Positions 24,563 to 33,844 of a stretch of DNA of 64,000 nt are shown here, piece after piece (positions within the stretch are counted from its first letter, which is position 1; the number at the start of each line of letters is the position of its first letter). Made by a program: the position numbers and the translations under genes. The stretch spans positions 987,205-1,051,204 of the forward strand of contig CP098402.1 of assembly GCA_025916675.1 (NCBI GenBank), given 5' to 3'. The DNA is from Phycisphaera sp. Lineage in GTDB: Bacteria; Planctomycetota; Phycisphaerae; Phycisphaerales; UBA1924. The notes under the pieces were generated by a model. That model was not told where the DNA came from. It ran no database searches and was given only the letters and a program-made list of their open reading frames with translations.

Positions 24563-26812
24563 TCAATCGCGTGGGCCGGCACTTCCAAAGTATGCCCCAA
24601 GCGGCACCATGTCTTCCTGCGCGGGGCGCCCCATCACGTCGGCGGGGGCGAGCAGATCGGACGCGGGGAACCGGGCCCAGACGATGCTGGAAGGACGCGG
24701 CTGGTAGTTCATCCGGCCGGGGCTCACGAACACCTGCTCGCGAGAGTCGCCACCATGGATGTGTCCGACGGTGATATTGACACCGGCAGGGATCTTGGCC
24801 CCAAAGGAGTCGCCATCGATGATGTGGAGGTTGCGGAACCTGCCGTTTTCGGGCATGTCGTCGCCCGAGAGCTTCCAGAAGATGCTGTTGGTGACCGAGA
24901 TGTTCTTGAGGGTGAGCTTGCCATCCGTGTCCTGGCGGTGGGCGTCGAAGCGGAAGGTCTGATCGGGAAGCTGGAGGCCCGAGAGGACCAGGTGGTTGAC
25001 ATCGAGGTTCCACATGCTCGAAGCGACGCTGGCTTCGTCCTTGGAGATGTGGACGTTGACGATCGCGATGTCCTCGAGTTCCTGCTCGCCGCCGCGGATG
25101 GGGTTCATCAGGAAGCCAAGGAGCGGGAACTGGTGCACGCGAAGGCCGTAGATCATGCGGTTCTCGCGGTCCAAATCGTCGCGCCAGAACCAGTGGAAGA
25201 TGTCGGCGTGGGTGCCGTCTGGGTGGCGTGTGAAGTCACGGATATCGGCGTTGAGCACCATCGTGTCCGAGCCGAAGGGCGTGTCGGAGAAGCCGGTAGC
25301 CTGAACATTGCGAACGAAAGTCGAAGAGCGGAAAGGCGAGCTGATGTCGGTAGCAACAAGGTCGGTGCCATAGATGCCCGCCCAATCGCTGCTGCCCGAG
25401 GCGATGCCACCACCCTCGAATCGACTGCTGCCCGCGATGGCCGAGTTGCTCAGCCAGAAGTACGTGTCCATCGTGCGGAAGGTGCGTGGGCCGCCGCCGC
25501 CGCTGAGAGTGATGTTGTCACCGCGAAGAAGACGCGTCCGCATGCCGGCCGGCTCGTTGTCGATGAAGACGACCTGATCACGGTCGACGCCCGGCGCGGC
25601 CGTGACCGTGGCCCAACGCTCACTCGTTGCCACGTTGTGGGGGTGGGAAGCACCCTCCCACACATACTCGCCCGGCATCAAGTAGCACACCGCACCATCG
25701 GAGCTGCCGTGATCGGCGGTGACTTGGGCCAGGGCGCGAGTGGCGCTGCGGAAGGGGTTGTCGCGCGAGCCATCGCCCTCGCTATCGCTGCCGTTCTCGG
25801 CGTCGGCGTACACCTCGTGCTTGGGCAGGCTGTCGCCCGAGTTCGCGTTGAGGAACATCGAATGGACACCGTTGCGGAAGTGGACCGAGCCGCCGTTGTA
25901 GCCATCGATCTCGCCGCCAAGAACCCGGGTCTCACCCGCGTATTTGGGGAAGACACGGGCCCGAACCTCGACGAGCCCGTCCTCGAACGCCGCGGCGTCG
26001 AGCGTGGCGGTGAACTCCCACACGTTGGTGCGAGGGTTAAGCTTCATCTCGTGCACGGGCGTCCACGGACCGCCGTTGGCGCTGAACTCAACACGATCGA
26101 TGCCATTCATGTGGAATGCCACGACACCGATGTGGAAGACCCCGTCGAAGTCCTGGTAGGGCACCACGTCCCAGCGGGCGATGGCCTGGGCGTCGTAGCC
26201 GGGAAGGCTGGGGTCGCCCACGGCCGGGGGCTGGGGCGTGGCACTGCCAAAGCCCGAGCCGCCGCGGAGCACGGGGAAGTCACCCGGCTCGCCGCCTCCG
26301 CCCGAGCCGCCCTTGGGATCTTTCGAGAGCGTCCCCCCCGTGGGGCTGGGGCCTGCCAGAAGACCGGGGGTTGGCTTGACAACGGTTCCACCGCCTGGGT
26401 TTGGAACGATCGGGCCGCCACTGCGGATCGTAATACGACCGAGCGTCGGGTGGCTGAGGACGGCGGTCCCGCCAGGCGTGGAGCCAGGGCCGGCCCCCAT
26501 GTCCCGAATAAGTCGGATCTGGGCGGCCCGGATCTCGCGGAGTTCTTCCTCGGTGTACCGCCTCGCATTGGCGGCGTTACTCACCGGACGAAACCCGGAG
26601 GTGAACGCATACCGGATCTGACCGGGAAGGAAGTATTGGGGACGACTGTCTGGTGCCGCGTTCACCCGCCGTTCGTGGGCTTCGCGCAGACTCGTATTGC
26701 GATTCTCGGGCTTTGGTTCCTTCTCGTCCTGGGCAGCCAGGAGGCTGGTCGGAAGTGCGAAGATTGAAGCGGCCATCAAAAGGGCCATAGCAGAGCGGCG
26801 GCGATCAGGCAT
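24563..26812 (-). CDS. Secreted parallel beta-helix protein, first gene of the polysaccharide operon
   Basis: 749 residues. Signal peptide (SAMALLMAASIFALPTSLLAAQ), a proline/glycine-rich linker near residues 130-200, then a sandwich-like segment. The fold signature VYADAENGSDSEGDGSRDNPF, which opens many pectate-lyase-like helices, comes near residue 350, and the rest is repetitive beta-strand sequence. No catalytic set recognised; in this position a polysaccharide lyase or epimerase acting on the exported polymer is plausible. It lacks the calcium-loop tag seen elsewhere. GGAGG lies 8 bp before ATG 26812. It is preceded by a 404-bp gap that should hold the operon promoter. Confidence 0.72.
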   Translation of the reverse strand: MPDRRRSAMALLMAASIFALPTSLLAAQDEKEPKPENRNTSLREAHERRVNAAPDSRPQYFLPGQIRYAFTSGFRPVSNAANARRYTEEELREIRAAQIRLIRDMGAGPGSTPGGTAVLSHPTLGRITIRSGGPIVPNPGGGTVVKPTPGLLAGPSPTGGTLSKDPKGGSGGGGEPGDFPVLRGGSGFGSATPQPPAVGDPSLPGYDAQAIARWDVVPYQDFDGVFHIGVVAFHMNGIDRVEFSANGGPWTPVHEMKLNPRTNVWEFTATLDAAAFEDGLVEVRARVFPKYAGETRVLGGEIDGYNGGSVHFRNGVHSMFLNANSGDSLPKHEVYADAENGSDSEGDGSRDNPFRSATRALAQVTADHGSSDGAVCYLMPGEYVWEGASHPHNVATSERWATVTAAPGVDRDQVVFIDNEPAGMRTRLLRGDNITLSGGGGPRTFRTMDTYFWLSNSAIAGSSRFEGGGIASGSSDWAGIYGTDLVATDISSPFRSSTFVRNVQATGFSDTPFGSDTMVLNADIRDFTRHPDGTHADIFHWFWRDDLDRENRMIYGLRVHQFPLLGFLMNPIRGGEQELEDIAIVNVHISKDEASVASSMWNLDVNHLVLSGLQLPDQTFRFDAHRQDTDGKLTLKNISVTNSIFWKLSGDDMPENGRFRNLHIIDGDSFGAKIPAGVNITVGHIHGGDSREQVFVSPGRMNYQPRPSSIVWARFPASDLLAPADVMGRPAQEDMVPLGAYFGSAGPRD

Positions 26813-27216
26813 CGTGTCCTCCAGCGCCCCACACCCGGAACGCACCATCATCATCGATTCCGATCGCCCACGAGTCTCGGCTTCTTACCCGGCTTAGTGG
26901 CCTTATCGACCTTCTCCAAACCGTGCAATGCGACGAACCTCTACGAACCGATGTGCTGGTGCCTGCCTGTTTGGTATGGGTTCTGACCAGCCCCGGCTCG
27001 ATGCTCCGTAGCCCGGGGCGTGTACAAGTCCCGGCTTCCGTACCGGGACCATGCGTCATTGCCCGTTGCTGTCGGCGGGCTGCTTGACGCGAAGGGCAAC
27101 AGTAACCCAATCACGATGAAGAGAGCATCATCGTCAACCCAGGAGTTTCCCTGTAAAATTGGGAAGAATTACGCTAGGTAGAGCACAGATGCAAGCGTGC
27201 TGTTCGGGTATTTTAG
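26813..27216 (-). other. 404-bp intergenic region upstream of the polysaccharide operon
   Basis: Lower in GC than its surroundings, with no convincing gene in either direction. On the minus strand TTGACG near 27110 and several AT-rich stretches near 27145-27175 are possible promoter parts, but no good -10 pairs with them. A short inverted repeat (CCGGCTTCCGTACCGG) sits near 27030-27050. This is the only gap over 110 bp within or before the operon, so its control region should be here. Confidence 0.4.
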
Positions 27217-28329
27217 TCAGAGCACCGGATTCTTCGCGCCATGCACGTATTCACGCGTGGGGCTGAGATTCGGCTGTGGATACACGAACACGTCCGAATA
27301 CAACTCCGCGTCCACGTCGGGAACCTCGGCCGACTCGGCAAACTCGACCGCGTCCTTCACTTCGTCGCGGATCTCGCTGCGCATGGCCTTCCAGCCGTCC
27401 TCGTCGATCGCGCCACGATCGTTCATCAGATGGTCGAGCAGGGCGGCGATGGAGTCCTTGCCCTTGTACTGTTCGACCTCTTCCTTGGTCCGGTACTTCT
27501 GCGGGTCGCTCATGGAGTGGCCCTGGTACCGATAGGTCAGCAGGTCGACGAACGCGGGCTTCTGCTCCTCGCGGCAAAGATCAACCACAGGCTTGAACTG
27601 ATCGTACACGTCGCGGATGTCGAGCCCGTCGATCTGCACCGAGTGGATGCCATAGCTCTTGCCGCGCGAGATCAGGTTCTCGTGGTTGGCGGTGTGGCGA
27701 TCGATGGAGGTGCCCATCGAGTACCCATTGTTCTCGATGATGTAGATGACCGGGAGGCCGAAGAGGGATGACAGGTTCAGAGCCTCGTGAAAGGCACCCT
27801 GATCGATCGCGCCATCGCCCAGATAGCAGAGACAAACCTTCTTCGACCCCGTTCCGAGAACTTCCCACTCGTAGCGCGTGGCAAAGGCCAAGCCCGCGCC
27901 CAGCGGAGTCTGGGCCCCGACGATGCCGTGCCCCCCGTAGAGGTGGTTGGGCTTATCGAACATGTGCATCGAGCCGCCCTTGCCCTTAGCGCAGCCTGGG
28001 GCTTTTCCGTACATCTCGGCCATGCACGAGCGGGGCGTCATGTTCCGGGCCAATGCGTGGCCGTGGTCGCGGTAGGCGGTGATAACCGGGTCGTCGGCGT
28101 TGGTGCAGCCGATGGTGCCGACCGCGCAGGCCTCCTGGCCCGAATAGATGTGGCAGAAGCCGCCGATCTTGGCCTGTTGGTAGGCCTGCTGCGTGCGCGT
28201 CTCGAACTCACGAATGAGCTGCATCGAGCGAAGCCAGCCCAGCAGCGTGTCATTGCTCAGGGCGTCAGCCGCCCGGTTGCTTGCCGAAGAAGCGCTGGCG
28301 CTCCCCGAGGTCGTGGTGGCTTGGGCCAT
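27217..28329 (-). CDS. pdhA: Pyruvate dehydrogenase E1 component, alpha subunit
   Basis: 370 residues. The thiamine-pyrophosphate motif is CYLGDGAIDQGAFHEALNLS (GDG...N); GKGGSMHMFD and GGHGIVGAQTPLGAGLAFA are E1-alpha signatures. RHTANHENLISRGKSYGI and YRYQGHSMSDPQKYRTKEE cover the phosphorylation-loop region. It decarboxylates pyruvate with the beta subunit and hands acetyl to E2. No pdhB, E2 or E3 gene is in the window, which is unusual because E1 alpha and beta are normally adjacent. A Ser/Thr/Ala-rich N-terminal 25 residues precede the domain. Branched-chain 2-oxoacid substrates cannot be excluded. Confidence 0.88.
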   Translation of the reverse strand: MAQATTTSGSASASSASNRAADALSNDTLLGWLRSMQLIREFETRTQQAYQQAKIGGFCHIYSGQEACAVGTIGCTNADDPVITAYRDHGHALARNMTPRSCMAEMYGKAPGCAKGKGGSMHMFDKPNHLYGGHGIVGAQTPLGAGLAFATRYEWEVLGTGSKKVCLCYLGDGAIDQGAFHEALNLSSLFGLPVIYIIENNGYSMGTSIDRHTANHENLISRGKSYGIHSVQIDGLDIRDVYDQFKPVVDLCREEQKPAFVDLLTYRYQGHSMSDPQKYRTKEEVEQYKGKDSIAALLDHLMNDRGAIDEDGWKAMRSEIRDEVKDAVEFAESAEVPDVDAELYSDVFVYPQPNLSPTREYVHGAKNPVL

Positions 28330-28442
28330 GGTTGAGAACGCTCCGCGTGGCTGTCAGGCAATGGTCAGGGCCGCGCGCACGCGTGGCCGATGCGTGAAGT
28401 CTATGCGACGGTCACGCCAAGTCGCCCGTTTTGTTGATCCGA

Positions 28443-30785
28443 TCAGGGGGTCCGCCGTTCCTTGTCCTCGGGAAGCATGGCCGCAGCGTCGGACGAGGGA
28501 CGGGTCTGGGACTGGAGCAGCACCAGGGCCGCGTTCAACTGCAGGTCCATGCCTTCTGAGATCAGACGCGATGGGTCTGGACGATCCTCGAGGGCCGGGG
28601 GGTTGCCGTCCTCGTCGAGCACCAGCACGTCGGCCTCCTGGCGGAGCATGAGGCTCTCGGCCACCTGCTCGGGCAGCATCGAGACCGACATGTCGGGCAC
28701 CACGCCGTGCTCGATCTTGCCGGGCACGCGGTGGATCATCCGCCCGCCGGGCAGCACGTAGTACTGGGTGGTCAGCTTCATCAGGGCCCGGGGCGACGAG
28801 CGTCGCTCGGGGTCAATGGGCAGCACGTTCTGCACGCTGCCCTTGCCGAAGCTGGTCTTGCCCAGCACGACGGCCTTCGCGGCCGAGGCCTTGGAATAGT
28901 CCTGGATCGCGCCAGCCACGATCTCGCTGGCCGAGGCGCTGCCTTCGTTGATGAGCACTACGACGGGGATGTCGGGCAACGGCGAGTTGCGGCGTTGCAG
29001 GCGTTCGGGCGACATGCCCGTGCCGTCGGTACGCTCGTTGCGCGTCGACACGACAACCCTGCCGAACGAGCCGCGGCTCTTGGTGTAATCAACGAAGCGG
29101 CTGGTGATCTCGACCGCCTGATCGAGCAGGCCGCCACGGTTGAACCGCAGGTCCAGGATGAGTCCTTGGACGCCCTCCTTCTTCATCTCGGCCAGGGCCT
29201 TGTCGAAGTCCTCGGTGGTGTTCTCGGTGAAGCCCGTGAGCCGGACGTAGCCGATGCCATAGATCGGATCGATCATCCAGTCCCAGTGGTCGTCGGTGGC
29301 GTCGATGCGCTCCCAGCCCTTGACGGTCTTGAGCTCGACGGTGTCGCGGACGATGGTGAAGGTGACCTCCTCCTTTTCCTCGTCCTCACCGCGCGTCACG
29401 GTGACGTCCACGGGCGTGCCCTTGGGCCCGGTGATCTTGTCGACCGCCTGGTTGAGCGAGATGCCCATGATCGCCTCGCCGTTGACCTTGGTGATGATGT
29501 CCTCGGCTCGCACGCCCGCGCGTTGGGCCGGGGTGCCGTCCAGCGGCGTCACGACTTGGATCTGCCGCTTGGGGTTCATCTGGATCGAGACGCCGATGCC
29601 GCTGAAGTTGCCCCGCGTGCTGCGCTCGAACTGCCGCACGTCGTAGGGCCAGATAACCTCGGTATAGTCATCCAGGGCCCGCATGGCGCCGTCACCGAAG
29701 ACACGCAACACCAAGGCGTCGGGCAGCCGGACGGTCTGGCGATTCCAGGATTGGACGTCTCGGACGACCTCTTGCAGGGTGCGGTCGGTGGCGATCGGAG
29801 CGCGTTCAACGTCGGCGGCCTTCGAGGCGAGCGACTCGATGAAGCGAGAGCGTGTTTGCTTGTCGGCCAGCTGCGGGTAGGCGTCGTACAGGTCGTCGGT
29901 CTCGGCCATCAGGCGCAAGCCGTTCAGGCCCGAGACCAGCAGATCCTTCATCTTCGAGCCCGAAACATGGTGCCGATCGGCGTTGACCATGGCGTAGAGC
30001 AGCATGAGCGGCTCGATGTCTTCGAGCCGCTCGTCGACCGACTCGCCGGCCGGGTTGAAGGGCGGCAGGGCTTCTTCGCCGCTCTCGACCAGGCGTTGGC
30101 TACGCAGCTCGTGGTTGCGCTCGGGGGCGTAGAGCGCGATCAGGGAAAGGCGCTTGAGCTGCCGCTTGCGATCGGGCAGGTAAGTGCCCTCGTCCTCGTA
30201 CAACGCGTGCAGCCGCTCGAACATTTCGGCGGCGGCGTACCAGCGGCCGTCGGCTTCGGCGATGCGGGCCTCGGCGTTGGCGGCGGCGACCAGCTTCTTC
30301 ACGTCGGCATCGAACAGGACCGCTTCTTTATCGTCCGAAAGCATGTGCAGCGCGATCGCGGCGCTCATGCCTTCGAGCAGTGCGGTCTCACGCTCGGCCG
30401 GCTCGGGCGCGTCGGCCAGGGTGGCCAGCGACTCAGCCACCTTCCCGGCATGCTCGGCCACCTTCTCGTATCGCGCCACGGAGTGCTCGTCGAGCGACTC
30501 ACCCAGAGCCAGGGCGGCGTCGGCCAGCATCGGATCGCGCAGGCGGTCTGGGGCGTGGTTCAGGAGTTTGACGAACTCGGTCCGATCACCACGTGCTACG
30601 GCGGCCCACAGGTCGCCCGCCCAAGCCTTCGAGTCTTGGACCGTGGTCGCTTGGATTGGCTTGGCTTCGGTAGTCTGGCTGGAATTTTGGAAGCCCAGGG
30701 CGGCAGGTGCCAATGTCGTGCCCAGGGCGGCTAGCAGAGCCGCTGTAGTACCCAAGACGCGAGTGCTCGTTCCGGTCTGTCGCAT
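28443..30785 (-). CDS. Carboxyl-terminal processing protease, S41 family
   Basis: 780 residues. Signal peptide (VLGTTAALLAALGTTLAPAALGF). A helical region occupies residues ~40-380. A PDZ domain follows, from FSGIGVSIQMNPKRQIQVVT through GEAIMGISLNQAVDKITGPKG. The catalytic domain has GLILDLRFNRGGLLDQAVEI, NEGSASASEIVAGAIQDY (nucleophile Ser) and GKTSFGKGSVQNVLP (catalytic Lys). It cleaves periplasmic proteins at their C-termini, like Prc/CtpA. The long pre-PDZ extension makes it larger than CtpA and closer to Prc. AGGAGG lies upstream of ATG 30785. Confidence 0.9.
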   Translation of the reverse strand: MRQTGTSTRVLGTTAALLAALGTTLAPAALGFQNSSQTTEAKPIQATTVQDSKAWAGDLWAAVARGDRTEFVKLLNHAPDRLRDPMLADAALALGESLDEHSVARYEKVAEHAGKVAESLATLADAPEPAERETALLEGMSAAIALHMLSDDKEAVLFDADVKKLVAAANAEARIAEADGRWYAAAEMFERLHALYEDEGTYLPDRKRQLKRLSLIALYAPERNHELRSQRLVESGEEALPPFNPAGESVDERLEDIEPLMLLYAMVNADRHHVSGSKMKDLLVSGLNGLRLMAETDDLYDAYPQLADKQTRSRFIESLASKAADVERAPIATDRTLQEVVRDVQSWNRQTVRLPDALVLRVFGDGAMRALDDYTEVIWPYDVRQFERSTRGNFSGIGVSIQMNPKRQIQVVTPLDGTPAQRAGVRAEDIITKVNGEAIMGISLNQAVDKITGPKGTPVDVTVTRGEDEEKEEVTFTIVRDTVELKTVKGWERIDATDDHWDWMIDPIYGIGYVRLTGFTENTTEDFDKALAEMKKEGVQGLILDLRFNRGGLLDQAVEITSRFVDYTKSRGSFGRVVVSTRNERTDGTGMSPERLQRRNSPLPDIPVVVLINEGSASASEIVAGAIQDYSKASAAKAVVLGKTSFGKGSVQNVLPIDPERRSSPRALMKLTTQYYVLPGGRMIHRVPGKIEHGVVPDMSVSMLPEQVAESLMLRQEADVLVLDEDGNPPALEDRPDPSRLISEGMDLQLNAALVLLQSQTRPSSDAAAMLPEDKERRTP

Positions 30786-30987
30786 GGTGCCTCCTGGCGT
30801 TCTGGGCTCGGGTCCATCCAAAGACCATGCCCCGAATCCGGGCCTATTGCCAACGCATCGGCTCAAACGACCCTTCTGGCCTGCGGAGTGGCCAACAACA
30901 AGGATCGTTCGGCATGGTTGTACCGTCAGCCTTCCCGTGTTATTCGCAACTATCGGCCGTGTCGTTCATTGCCTAGGGGATACGCTA

Positions 30988-32307
30988 TCAATTGTAAGGG
31001 TATTCCTGGTTACGATCTCGCCGGCCCGAGGCCAGCGCCCGCGCGACCGAGCCGAGGCCGAGCACGACGATCACGCCGCCGGCGAGCACGAGCAAGAGCA
31101 GGCTCGGGCTGATGGACAGCGGGCCGTGTGGTTGGGCCGAGCTATACGCGATGAGCCCCACCAGGGGGCCGCCGAGATAGCCCAGCCCGATGAACGCCTC
31201 GTGCTTCCCACCGGCGTCGATCTCAGCGTCGCCGACTTCCATCGCGTAATAGAACGCTCCGGTATAAATCATGCCCACACCGAGGCCGACGACTGCGAGG
31301 CCGGCCAGCACCATCACGCGCGCGGTGAGCGCGGTGCCGGCGTTCGGCCCAATGGTGATGCCCGCGAACCCAACGAGCAGCAGCGTCGCGGCGACGACGG
31401 GCATGGACCACCGCCCGTGCCAGCCGTGCCACCGTGCCAGCAGCACGAACGTCGCCACGCGCGTGGCCAGCCACACCGCAGCGGCGGGCGCGCGCCAGGG
31501 ATCCTCGATGGCCACGCTGGCGATCAGGAACGGTGATACCGGTTCGAGGATCGCGACCAGCAGGAAGCTCATGGGCAACTGCACGCGGAAGACCGACAGC
31601 AGCTTCTTGTAGTGGGCGGGTCTGGTGGGGTGGGCGTCAGGCAGGCTGCGCGCGGGCTCGGAGCCCATCCAGATCGTCAGCAACGCGCACAGGCCGTAGA
31701 TTGGCAGCATGGCGGCCAGGGCTTCGAGGGGGTGGTGCTTCACGAATGGCCCGAGCGCCGCGATCGATACGACGACGCAGCCGCCCCAGGTGATGTTGAA
31801 TAAGCCCGCCGCGTTCCGCAGACGCTCGCCTCGCCGCCCGCCGCTTAAATAGCTCTCGACGATCGGCCACGTCGCCCCGCTGAGCAGCCCCTGGGCGGCC
31901 ATCATCAGCCAGATGGCCCACGCGCCCATGGCTCCGCTCTCGGCAGCGGGCCGGGTGGCCAGGGGCAGCGCTGCGAGCAGCCCCAGCACGATGCTGATGC
32001 CCGCCAGCAGGCGGCCGCTGGTGAGCCAGGCGTACCGGGCGGCCAGGCGTCGCAGGGCGGGGCCAGCGCCCAGAGCACCGGGGATGTAGACCGACCCGTA
32101 GAGCAGGGCCAGTAGGAGCACCTGGGTCTCGCCGTAGCCGTAGGCGCTCTGGGCCAGGAACGGGACACCCGCCGTGGCGATGGCCGTGCCGACGCTGCCG
32201 GCAAAGGTAAACGACAGCACGGCCCACAGTGGGGCGGGCAACATCGCCGGCTGGTTCGTGTCGGCGGGTGTGCGGGCCTTGCTTGCCACCACGGGTGTCC
32301 TTACCAT
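30988..32307 (-). CDS. Major facilitator superfamily transporter
   Basis: 439 residues with 12 predicted hydrophobic helices, e.g. PLWAVLSFTFAGSVGTAIA, QVLLLALLYGSVYIPGALGA, VVVSIAALGPFV, SMPVVAATLLLVGFAGITI and LLLLVLAGGVIVVLGLGSVA. The charged central loop (residues ~205-235) separates two six-helix halves. MFS fold is clear; no substrate-specific motif was recognised. ATG 32307 is chosen over an upstream GTG-type start that lies close to the divergent tRNA gene. Confidence 0.8.
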   Translation of the reverse strand: MVRTPVVASKARTPADTNQPAMLPAPLWAVLSFTFAGSVGTAIATAGVPFLAQSAYGYGETQVLLLALLYGSVYIPGALGAGPALRRLAARYAWLTSGRLLAGISIVLGLLAALPLATRPAAESGAMGAWAIWLMMAAQGLLSGATWPIVESYLSGGRRGERLRNAAGLFNITWGGCVVVSIAALGPFVKHHPLEALAAMLPIYGLCALLTIWMGSEPARSLPDAHPTRPAHYKKLLSVFRVQLPMSFLLVAILEPVSPFLIASVAIEDPWRAPAAAVWLATRVATFVLLARWHGWHGRWSMPVVAATLLLVGFAGITIGPNAGTALTARVMVLAGLAVVGLGVGMIYTGAFYYAMEVGDAEIDAGGKHEAFIGLGYLGGPLVGLIAYSSAQPHGPLSISPSLLLLVLAGGVIVVLGLGSVARALASGRRDRNQEYPYN

Positions 32308-32339
32308 GAGCCCGCAGGCCGACACCGCGTCGGCCATCC

Positions 32340-32413
32340 GAGCCCGTAGCTCAATTGGATAGAGCGCTGGCCTCCGAAGCCAGAGGTTCCGCGTTCGAAT
32401 CGCGGCGGGCTCG
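32340..32413 (+). tRNA. tRNA-Arg, anticodon CCG
   Basis: Acceptor stem GAGCCCG pairs with CGGGCTC; D arm GCTC-AATTGGATA-GAGC; anticodon arm CTGGC-CTCCGAA-GCCAG with anticodon CCG; T arm CCGCG-TTCGAAT-CGCGG; discriminator G. 74 nt, CCA not encoded. A T5 run follows directly. Divergent from the MFS gene by 32 bp. Confidence 0.95.
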
Positions 32414-32436
32414 TTTTTCCTGCCTCACATCGATGA

Positions 32437-33150
32437 TTACTTCTTGCCTCGCGCGTTCTCACAGAAGCGTTGACAGATGCTGTCCTGCTCGCACAGCCAG
32501 CCGCGGGCCTTGCACACCTGCCGGCCGTGGAAGATGATGCGGTGGCTCAGGTCGGCCCATTGGTCGCGAGGGAAGAGCGAGATCAGGTGCCGCTCGACCA
32601 TGGCCACCGAGGCGTCGTGTGGTGCCAGCCCGAAGCGTTTGCTCAGCCGTTCGATGTGGGTGTCGACGACGAAGCCCTGGTTGATGCCAAAGGCGTTGCC
32701 CAGTACCACGCTGGCGGTCTTTCGAGCGACGCCGCGCAGGGTGAGCAACTTGTCCATGGTCTGGGGTACCTCGCCGCCGAAGTCGTTGACCAAGCTGGTC
32801 ATGGCCGAGTGGATGGCCTTGGCCTTGTTGCGGTACAGGCCGATGGACTTGATGTGCTTCTCGATCTTCGCGGGCGTGGCGTCGGCGTAGTCCTGGGGAG
32901 CTGGGAAGGCCTTGAACAGCGCTGGTGTCGCCTTATTCACGCCCACATCGGTGGACTGGGCCGAGAGGATGGTCGCGACGAGTAACTCGTGCGGCGTGGT
33001 GTAATCCAATGCGCAGACAGCATCGGGGTACCGCTCGGCCAGCGCCTTGGCGATCCGCCGGGCCCGGGCCTTCTCGGCTTTGGTTGCTTCGGGAACGCGG
33101 AATGGAAGATCGCGCAGGCCCCTGGGATTGTCGGGTGTCCGCACTGTCAA
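32437..33150 (-). CDS. nth: Endonuclease III (DNA glycosylase/AP lyase)
   Basis: 237 residues. The helix-hairpin-helix with catalytic Lys reads LLTLRGVARKTASVVLGNAFG, and the catalytic Asp lies in VVDTHIERLSKRFGL, as in Nth. SAQSTDVGVNKATPALF is the conserved DNA-contact helix. The C-terminal iron-sulphur cysteines are spaced Cys-x6-Cys-x5-Cys-x3-Cys, not the canonical x6-x2-x5. It removes oxidised pyrimidines in base-excision repair. Start TTG 33150 overlaps the preceding stop as TTGA; an in-frame GTG six bases later is possible. Confidence 0.9.
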   Translation of the reverse strand: MTVRTPDNPRGLRDLPFRVPEATKAEKARARRIAKALAERYPDAVCALDYTTPHELLVATILSAQSTDVGVNKATPALFKAFPAPQDYADATPAKIEKHIKSIGLYRNKAKAIHSAMTSLVNDFGGEVPQTMDKLLTLRGVARKTASVVLGNAFGINQGFVVDTHIERLSKRFGLAPHDASVAMVERHLISLFPRDQWADLSHRIIFHGRQVCKARGWLCEQDSICQRFCENARGKK

Positions 33151-33800
33151 CGCCGGGGGCCCCGGGCAAGATCGGGCTCTTGAAGCGAAGGGGTACTCGC
33201 GGGTCTGGTGGTGTCGACCGCGCCGCCGGTCATCACGCGCCTCGTTGTCGCCAGCGTGAAACCGAGGGCACCCAGCGACACCAGCAAGCTGGCGACCATC
33301 ACGTTGCTGGCGGTCTTGTGGTGCTTGTCGTACTCGGCCTGCATGGCCAGCGCGTTCGCGGTGTCTCCGAGCGCGGCGGCCTGGCGGTAGGCGGCCAAGT
33401 CAGTCTGCATCGCAGGATCGAGCGACGCGAAGCGGAACGTCATGATGCCCATCATCGCCATGATGAGCAGGGCGCGGAGGGCGGCGATCCAGGACCGCGG
33501 GTGCGGGTGGCCCTTCCAGCACGCCAACGCGAACGCCCCGCCGCCCAGGCAGATGGCCAGGAAGCCCACCACGTCGGCCCCGATGAACAGCCGCTCGGCC
33601 ACGTACCCGCCCAGCAGCCGCCAGTGCTCGCCGTCGTAGGCCGAGAACTCGGGCAGGCTCGGGTCGAGCCCCTTGAGCAGCGTGAATACGAAGTATGCCG
33701 TCAACCCGGTGACCAGCAACGCCCCGGACCACGTCGCCCACGCGGCCACCTGTATCGCTTCGAGGCGGTAGGGCGGCGGCTTGGGCGGGGTTTCGGGCAT
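33147..33800 (-). CDS. Hypothetical membrane protein, possibly DUF4149-like
   Basis: 217 residues with four hydrophobic segments: VAAWATWSGALLVTGLTAYFVF, FIGADVVGFLAICLGGGAFALA, WIAALRALLIMAMMGIMTFRFA and ASNVMVASLLVSLGALGFTLA. Between the third and fourth lies an acidic/alanine stretch. The arrangement resembles TMEM205/DUF4149 proteins, but similarity is weak. The stop overlaps the nth TTG start, so the two genes are probably co-expressed. Function unknown. Confidence 0.65.
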   Translation of the reverse strand: MPETPPKPPPYRLEAIQVAAWATWSGALLVTGLTAYFVFTLLKGLDPSLPEFSAYDGEHWRLLGGYVAERLFIGADVVGFLAICLGGGAFALACWKGHPHPRSWIAALRALLIMAMMGIMTFRFASLDPAMQTDLAAYRQAAALGDTANALAMQAEYDKHHKTASNVMVASLLVSLGALGFTLATTRRVMTGGAVDTTRPASTPSLQEPDLARGPRR

Positions 33801-33844
33801 CGCTGAGCCTAGCCGCCCGAAGGACGGGCCTGCTACAACTCGGG

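Noticed and set aside
24467-26767. Plus-strand 766-codon open frame
   Set aside because: Antisense to the operon's first gene, which has a signal peptide and Shine-Dalgarno; the opposing translation has neither.
26805-27110. 101-codon minus-strand frame before the polysaccharide operon
   Set aside because: Overlaps the operon's first start region and lacks any protein-like composition; more likely promoter DNA.
28707-30734. Plus-strand 675-codon open frame
   Set aside because: Antisense to the well-supported Ctp protease gene; translation is Gly/Val/Arg-rich without domains.
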